In this document: one piece after another, positions 52,237-55,754 of the stretch
Layout: the number at the start of each line of letters is the position of its first letter
How positions within the stretch are numbered: position 1 is the first letter of the stretch
DNA from: Chryseosolibacter histidinae
GTDB taxonomy: Bacteria; Bacteroidota; Bacteroidia; Cytophagales; Cyclobacteriaceae
Assembly (NCBI RefSeq): GCF_018598225.1
Contig: NZ_JAHESF010000045.1
Location: forward strand, 1 to 55,754
Length of the DNA stretch: 55,754 nucleotides
Reading direction: 5' to 3'
Made by a program: the position numbers and the translations under genes
The notes under the pieces: generated by a model
The model's input: the letters and a program-made list of their open reading frames with translations, nothing else
Databases searched by the model: none
What the model was told of the DNA's origin: nothing

Positions 52237-54222
52237 TTACACGCTGCGGTGTTTTTCGTTTTCGAGCTGGATCCAGTCCATCGCTTCGTTCAGGGTCGAA
52301 AAGTTTTCCTGCCGTACGCCCAGCTTGAGCAGGTTCTCATGAATGCCTTTAAGATACTGTTTGACGGCAGCATCATTCGTGCCGGATTTGATCGTAGCGA
52401 TCCGCTTCAAGCCGTATTGCGCTGCTTCAGGCATAATTTCCCTGAACATCCATTGCTGGTCTTCCGGTGCAATATGTCCCTGGTCGGAAATATCGGCAAT
52501 ATAATTGGGTGTGCTGTATGCCTTTACAAATTCCAGGCACTTGAGAAAAGCGCTCCGGTACTGTTCGCCAGACACCGGCCCGTACCATTTGGCGCCGATG
52601 GCATTGATGGTGGCGTCGAAGAAGATCTTGGCATAAGGTTCTTCGTAAAGGATCTGCTGCTGCACGTTCTGTGGCTGTCCCAGAAAGACCGTAAAAGTAG
52701 TATGCCTGTTGATCTCGCTTTCCACCTCCACGTTGCCGCCCAAAGCTTCGGCCTGAAGTTTTACCAGGTACAGTCCCAGCCCTTTGCCTTCGGTGTGATG
52801 ATGGAAACGTTTGTACAGCTTGAACAGGTTGTTGTTGTGTTTTTTAAGATCAATACCCAGGCCGTTGTCTTTCACACGGATCAGGTAATTCTCATCGATG
52901 GCTGATGATATTTCTATTTCGGACCTGCTGGCCGGCGTGCGGTATTTGATGGCGTTGCTGATCAGGTTGTACAGAATGCTGTGCACCATGGGACGCACAG
53001 AATAGATCTCAGGGCAGGCGTGGAAATCTGTTTTGATAACGATCTGGTAAGCGTCAATGTCTTTTTTAAATCCATGAAGGATCTCTTCCACCTCCGTCTT
53101 GAGGTTTATGCGCTGACGGATGTGAAAAATATCCTGGCGGATATCGATGATCTTGCTGAGGTCTGAGATGATGCCGTCGAGGCGTTTGACGGAAGTAACA
53201 AAGTGGGTGTAGATCTCCGCGTTCTCTGCCGTCAGGCTCTCCCGGTCCACGAGACTCAGCAGTCCCAGCAGGCTGGCAACCGGTCCGCGCAAGTTATGAG
53301 ACACGGTATACGAAAATTGCCTGAGCTCGTTGTTGTGTTTGATCAGCTCGTTGTTGGTGGCGGAGAGATCGCGGTTGGTATCAACGAGCTCGCTCGACAG
53401 ATTTTGATTTTGCTGCAGCAGCATTTCTTTCTGCTCGGCGATGAGATCGTACGCTTCCTTCAGCCGGTACTGGCTCAGGTTCAGGTTCTCGGTCTGCGCG
53501 ACGATCTCCTGGTTCTGTGCTTCGATCTCGGAATTTTTTTCTGCTTGTGCTACATTCATCTTGTGCAGCTCTTCGATGAGCAGTGAAGCTTTTTCTTCAC
53601 TGGATTCAGAGGTCCATTTCAGGAAGAAGACCGCACCCATCATGATGCCGTAAGTGATCACGATCACCACGTTGGTGAAAGCATAGTTGGTTTCGTTCAG
53701 CGCATCTTCGCCATAGAGTGCGCCGAGGCTCCGGTATGGAACATTAAAAAGCTCATGAAGCGGATCGAAGGCCAGCAGGATTAAAAGGCTGGCCGCCGAG
53801 GTAAGGAAGAGAAATTTTTTCTCGCGGAAAGAGAAAAATATCGCCGGAAAAACGCAGCTCGCCAGCATCAGGAACCGGAACGTGAAATAATCGAGCTCCT
53901 CCTGGGTTTTGTAATAGATATTTTTGGAATACAGCGATACCGACAGGGTGATGACCGGCACCAATAGGGTAAGCCAGATGCGGCTGATGGTGGAGATGTT
54001 AAAATGATTTAACGCAATGCTCGAAAGACATATAACAGCGGCAACAGGAATTGCTGCCGTGACCATGCTCCACCCAAACCACCAGTAATAGGCGATAAAG
54101 AGCACCATGCCCAATCCAAATAAAATTAAGCTGACGAGATTCGAAAGCAGAATACTTCTTCTTTGTGAAGCACTGTTGGCAAAATGAACACCGGAATTAG
54201 CAAGCTTTCGCAGTAAAGTCAT
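52237..54222 (-). CDS. Membrane histidine kinase with C-terminal STAS-like domain
   Basis: 661 residues from the ATG at 54222 (MTLLRKLANS); a TTG at 54270 would add 16. About six membrane segments between 22 and 200, a long coiled coil (about 210-305), HisKA with H309 (YTVSHNLRGP), and HATPase with LYNLISNAIKYR, VKDNGLGIDL, GKGLGLYLVK. After the ATPase, residues about 520-661 form a further domain (AKWYGPVSGEQYRSAFLKC, IADISDQGHIAPEDQQWM, AAQYGLKRIA) that resembles stand-alone SpoIIAA/STAS-like Bacteroidota proteins. It is not a receiver. No response regulator gene is adjacent. Confidence 0.92.
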   Translation of the reverse strand: MTLLRKLANSGVHFANSASQRRSILLSNLVSLILFGLGMVLFIAYYWWFGWSMVTAAIPVAAVICLSSIALNHFNISTISRIWLTLLVPVITLSVSLYSKNIYYKTQEELDYFTFRFLMLASCVFPAIFFSFREKKFLFLTSAASLLILLAFDPLHELFNVPYRSLGALYGEDALNETNYAFTNVVIVITYGIMMGAVFFLKWTSESSEEKASLLIEELHKMNVAQAEKNSEIEAQNQEIVAQTENLNLSQYRLKEAYDLIAEQKEMLLQQNQNLSSELVDTNRDLSATNNELIKHNNELRQFSYTVSHNLRGPVASLLGLLSLVDRESLTAENAEIYTHFVTSVKRLDGIISDLSKIIDIRQDIFHIRQRINLKTEVEEILHGFKKDIDAYQIVIKTDFHACPEIYSVRPMVHSILYNLISNAIKYRTPASRSEIEISSAIDENYLIRVKDNGLGIDLKKHNNNLFKLYKRFHHHTEGKGLGLYLVKLQAEALGGNVEVESEINRHTTFTVFLGQPQNVQQQILYEEPYAKIFFDATINAIGAKWYGPVSGEQYRSAFLKCLEFVKAYSTPNYIADISDQGHIAPEDQQWMFREIMPEAAQYGLKRIATIKSGTNDAAVKQYLKGIHENLLKLGVRQENFSTLNEAMDWIQLENEKHRSV

Positions 54223-54298
54223 TCGGAGGGATGGCGAATACAACTTCAATTTAAGTTCAAAAATAGTCAATTAATGGCAATAAGATTATCATTGCAAC

Positions 54299-55234
54299 AT
54301 GAAGTTTACACAACAGCCTCATGCGTTGATGATGATCAGGCCGGCATCTTTCGGCCCCAATAGTCAAACATCAGCCACCAACACATTTCAGCAAAACCCC
54401 GGTCGTCAAACAGCGGATGCAACAGCCAGATCACAGGCGGAATTTGATCGCATGGTGGAAGTCCTTTCCGCACATGAGATAGCCGTGCATGTTTTTGACG
54501 ATACAGCATCACCTGCAAAGCCTGACGCGGTCTTTCCCAACAACTGGATCTCCCTGCACGAAGACGGAACGGTGGTATTATATCCGATGATGGCAGAGAA
54601 CCGGCGCACGGAAAGAAGCGCTGATATTGTAGATCAACTGAAGCGCGATTTTGTTGTGCGCCGTGTCATCGATCTGTCGGAAGCGGAGAAGCACGGTAGT
54701 TACCTGGAAGGTACCGGGAGCGTTGTTTTTGATCATGCGAACAAAATCGCTTATGCCTGCCGCTCACCCAGAACCGATGAGGCGCTTGTAAAACGATTGT
54801 GTGACGAGTTGGGCTACAAGCCTGTTATTTTCAATGCTGTTGATGAGAACAACATCGCTGTTTATCACACCAACGTGATGATGTGTATAGGAGCGAAGTT
54901 TGCGGTGATCTGCCTTGACGCGGTTAAAGATGAAAATGACCAGGATGTTTTGCTTGAAAGTTTTTCGGCTGCCGAAAAGAAAGTGATCGCCATCAGCTTT
55001 GCACAAATGCGGGCGTTTGCAGGCAATATGATCGAAGTGTTCACGCATGACCATGAGCCGGTGGTATTGTTGTCAGAAACTGCCTTTCAGTCCTTGTTGC
55101 CAGGGCAGGTAAATGCCATCAGCCAGTTTGCGGAGATGTTGCCCCTGCAGATCAATACCATCGAAAACGTGGGCGGGGGCAGCGTCAGGTGTATGGTTGC
55201 GGGGATCCATTTACCGAGACAAAATCAACTTTAA
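54299..55234 (+). CDS. ctlX: CtlX-type amidinotransferase-fold hydrolase (citrulline utilisation)
   Basis: 311 residues. Guanidino-modifying enzyme fold: MIRPASFGPN, PDAVFPNNWIS (D76), LEGTGSVVFD (E137), H190 in AVYHTNVMM, and catalytic C298 in GGGSVRCMVAGIHL. All catalytic residues are present. The family was named for citrulline utilisation and is related to arginine deiminase and dimethylarginine hydrolase. No arginine or citrulline gene is next to it. Divergent from the histidine kinase across 76 bases. Confidence 0.9.
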   Translation: MKFTQQPHALMMIRPASFGPNSQTSATNTFQQNPGRQTADATARSQAEFDRMVEVLSAHEIAVHVFDDTASPAKPDAVFPNNWISLHEDGTVVLYPMMAENRRTERSADIVDQLKRDFVVRRVIDLSEAEKHGSYLEGTGSVVFDHANKIAYACRSPRTDEALVKRLCDELGYKPVIFNAVDENNIAVYHTNVMMCIGAKFAVICLDAVKDENDQDVLLESFSAAEKKVIAISFAQMRAFAGNMIEVFTHDHEPVVLLSETAFQSLLPGQVNAISQFAEMLPLQINTIENVGGGSVRCMVAGIHLPRQNQL

Positions 55235-55298
55235 CCTATTGAATTGCGCCCGAAAAAATCGTAAATAGTATCCTAGAAAACCCCTTGTCTATCTGGTT

Positions 55299-55754
55299 AT
55301 GGAAAAATTTGATCTTGTTGTGATCGGCGCAGGCCCCTCTGGCTATGCTGCGGCGATGCGTGCGCTTGATTTTAAAAAGAAAACGCTGTTGGTGGAAAAA
55401 AACAAGGTAGGTGGTGCCGGCGTCACGAACGGGGCATTGTCTTCCAAAACCTGGTGGGAGCTCTCGCGTGAAGCTGCCTCTTTCCGCAAGAACCTTAAAA
55501 GATTCAATATTCAGGCACCGAGTTTCAATTACAGGGAGATCCAGGAAGAAGTCCGGAAAGCCATCGACGAACGGAAAGGTATGCTGGAAGACCACATGCG
55601 CCAGATGCAGGATTCACGTCATGCGCATCTGCTTGCTTTTAAAAAAGGCACGGCGCGGCTGCTGAGTCAGAACGAGATCGAAATTGTGAATGGAAGTAAG
55701 ATCGAGCGGGTATGGACGGACCAGGTTATTCTGGCAACAGGAAGCCGTCCGCGG
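55299..55754 (+). CDS. NAD(P)/FAD-dependent oxidoreductase, lipoamide-dehydrogenase-like fold, 5' part
   Basis: 152 codons, ATG at 55299, running off the window. FAD site VVIGAGPSGYAAAMRA (7-22), then VEKNKVGGAGVTNGALSSK. In lipoamide dehydrogenase and glutathione reductase the corresponding segment carries CxxxxC; here the positions are G41 and A46, so no redox disulphide can form. VILATGSRPR at the end confirms the two-dinucleotide fold. It is therefore not a disulphide reductase. A soluble transhydrogenase-like or other flavin enzyme is possible. It begins 64 bases after ctlX. Confidence 0.88.
   Translation, partial: MEKFDLVVIGAGPSGYAAAMRALDFKKKTLLVEKNKVGGAGVTNGALSSKTWWELSREAASFRKNLKRFNIQAPSFNYREIQEEVRKAIDERKGMLEDHMRQMQDSRHAHLLAFKKGTARLLSQNEIEIVNGSKIERVWTDQVILATGSRPR

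Overview
The window looks like chromosome of a free-living, carbohydrate-using Bacteroidota, probably a Cytophagales or Chitinophagales relative. The case rests on two SusC/SusD pairs, an ECF sigma/FecR/STN-receptor cascade, LytTR and LytS-like signalling, ASPIC/UnbV and DUF5018-like surface proteins, CtlX, weak Shine-Dalgarno signals and GTT-heptamer intergenic repeats. Base composition looks even and moderate throughout. I saw no rRNA, tRNA, CRISPR array, phage or insertion sequence.

Layout. 1-2494 (-): N-terminal 831 codons of a giant poly-HAMP signalling protein, built from 276-bp in-frame repeats and cut by the window edge. 2495-3016: gene-free, with a heptamer array. 3017-3121 (+): a 34-residue lysine-rich microprotein, followed by a terminator. 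3227-7625 (-): housekeeping and metabolic genes (M23 peptidase, MogA, TrhO, a TPR/zinc-ribbon lipoprotein-like protein, ACMSD-type decarboxylase). 7724-20205 (+): a signalling block with a five-PAS LytS-like kinase, a LytTR regulator, a lone PAS protein, CheY, CheA, CheW, MCP, a TolC-like protein, CheR and CheB. No flagellar gene is present, so the output is probably gliding, pili or another non-flagellar process.

20327-31625 (-): read in transcription order this is ECF sigma, FecR, STN-bearing SusC and SusD, then (after a terminator) a GMC oxidoreductase with a four-Cys cluster, its Gdh3-like Tat small subunit and a Tat-exported GFO/IDH protein. It reads as ligand-sensed uptake beside periplasmic sugar oxidation. 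31726-33573 (-): YidD and CysS. 33900-43876 (+): a second Sus locus (DUF5018-like lipoprotein, SusC, SusD, terminator, ASPIC/UnbV VCBS lipoprotein) behind a recognisable Bacteroidota promoter and a LacI-like operator candidate. No glycoside hydrolase lies in the window.

43877-49225 (-): DUF72, then a small predicted regulon. A membrane protein and a winged-helix regulator form one unit; a DUF1579-like protein, a TPR protein and a TonB receptor form another. The two units share a 27-bp operator-like motif (24 of 27 bases identical). 49339-55754: M20 amidohydrolase, RibE, PAP2 phosphatase, a membrane histidine kinase with an unusual C-terminal STAS-like domain, CtlX, and the start of a flavoprotein that lacks the redox-active Cys pair.

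The most interesting patterns are: (i) GTT-phased heptamer arrays, mostly in inverted arms, abutting the 3' ends of minus-strand genes at four places; (ii) the paired operator defining a new candidate regulon; (iii) the poly-HAMP DNA repeat; and (iv) a che operon carrying a TolC-like gene.
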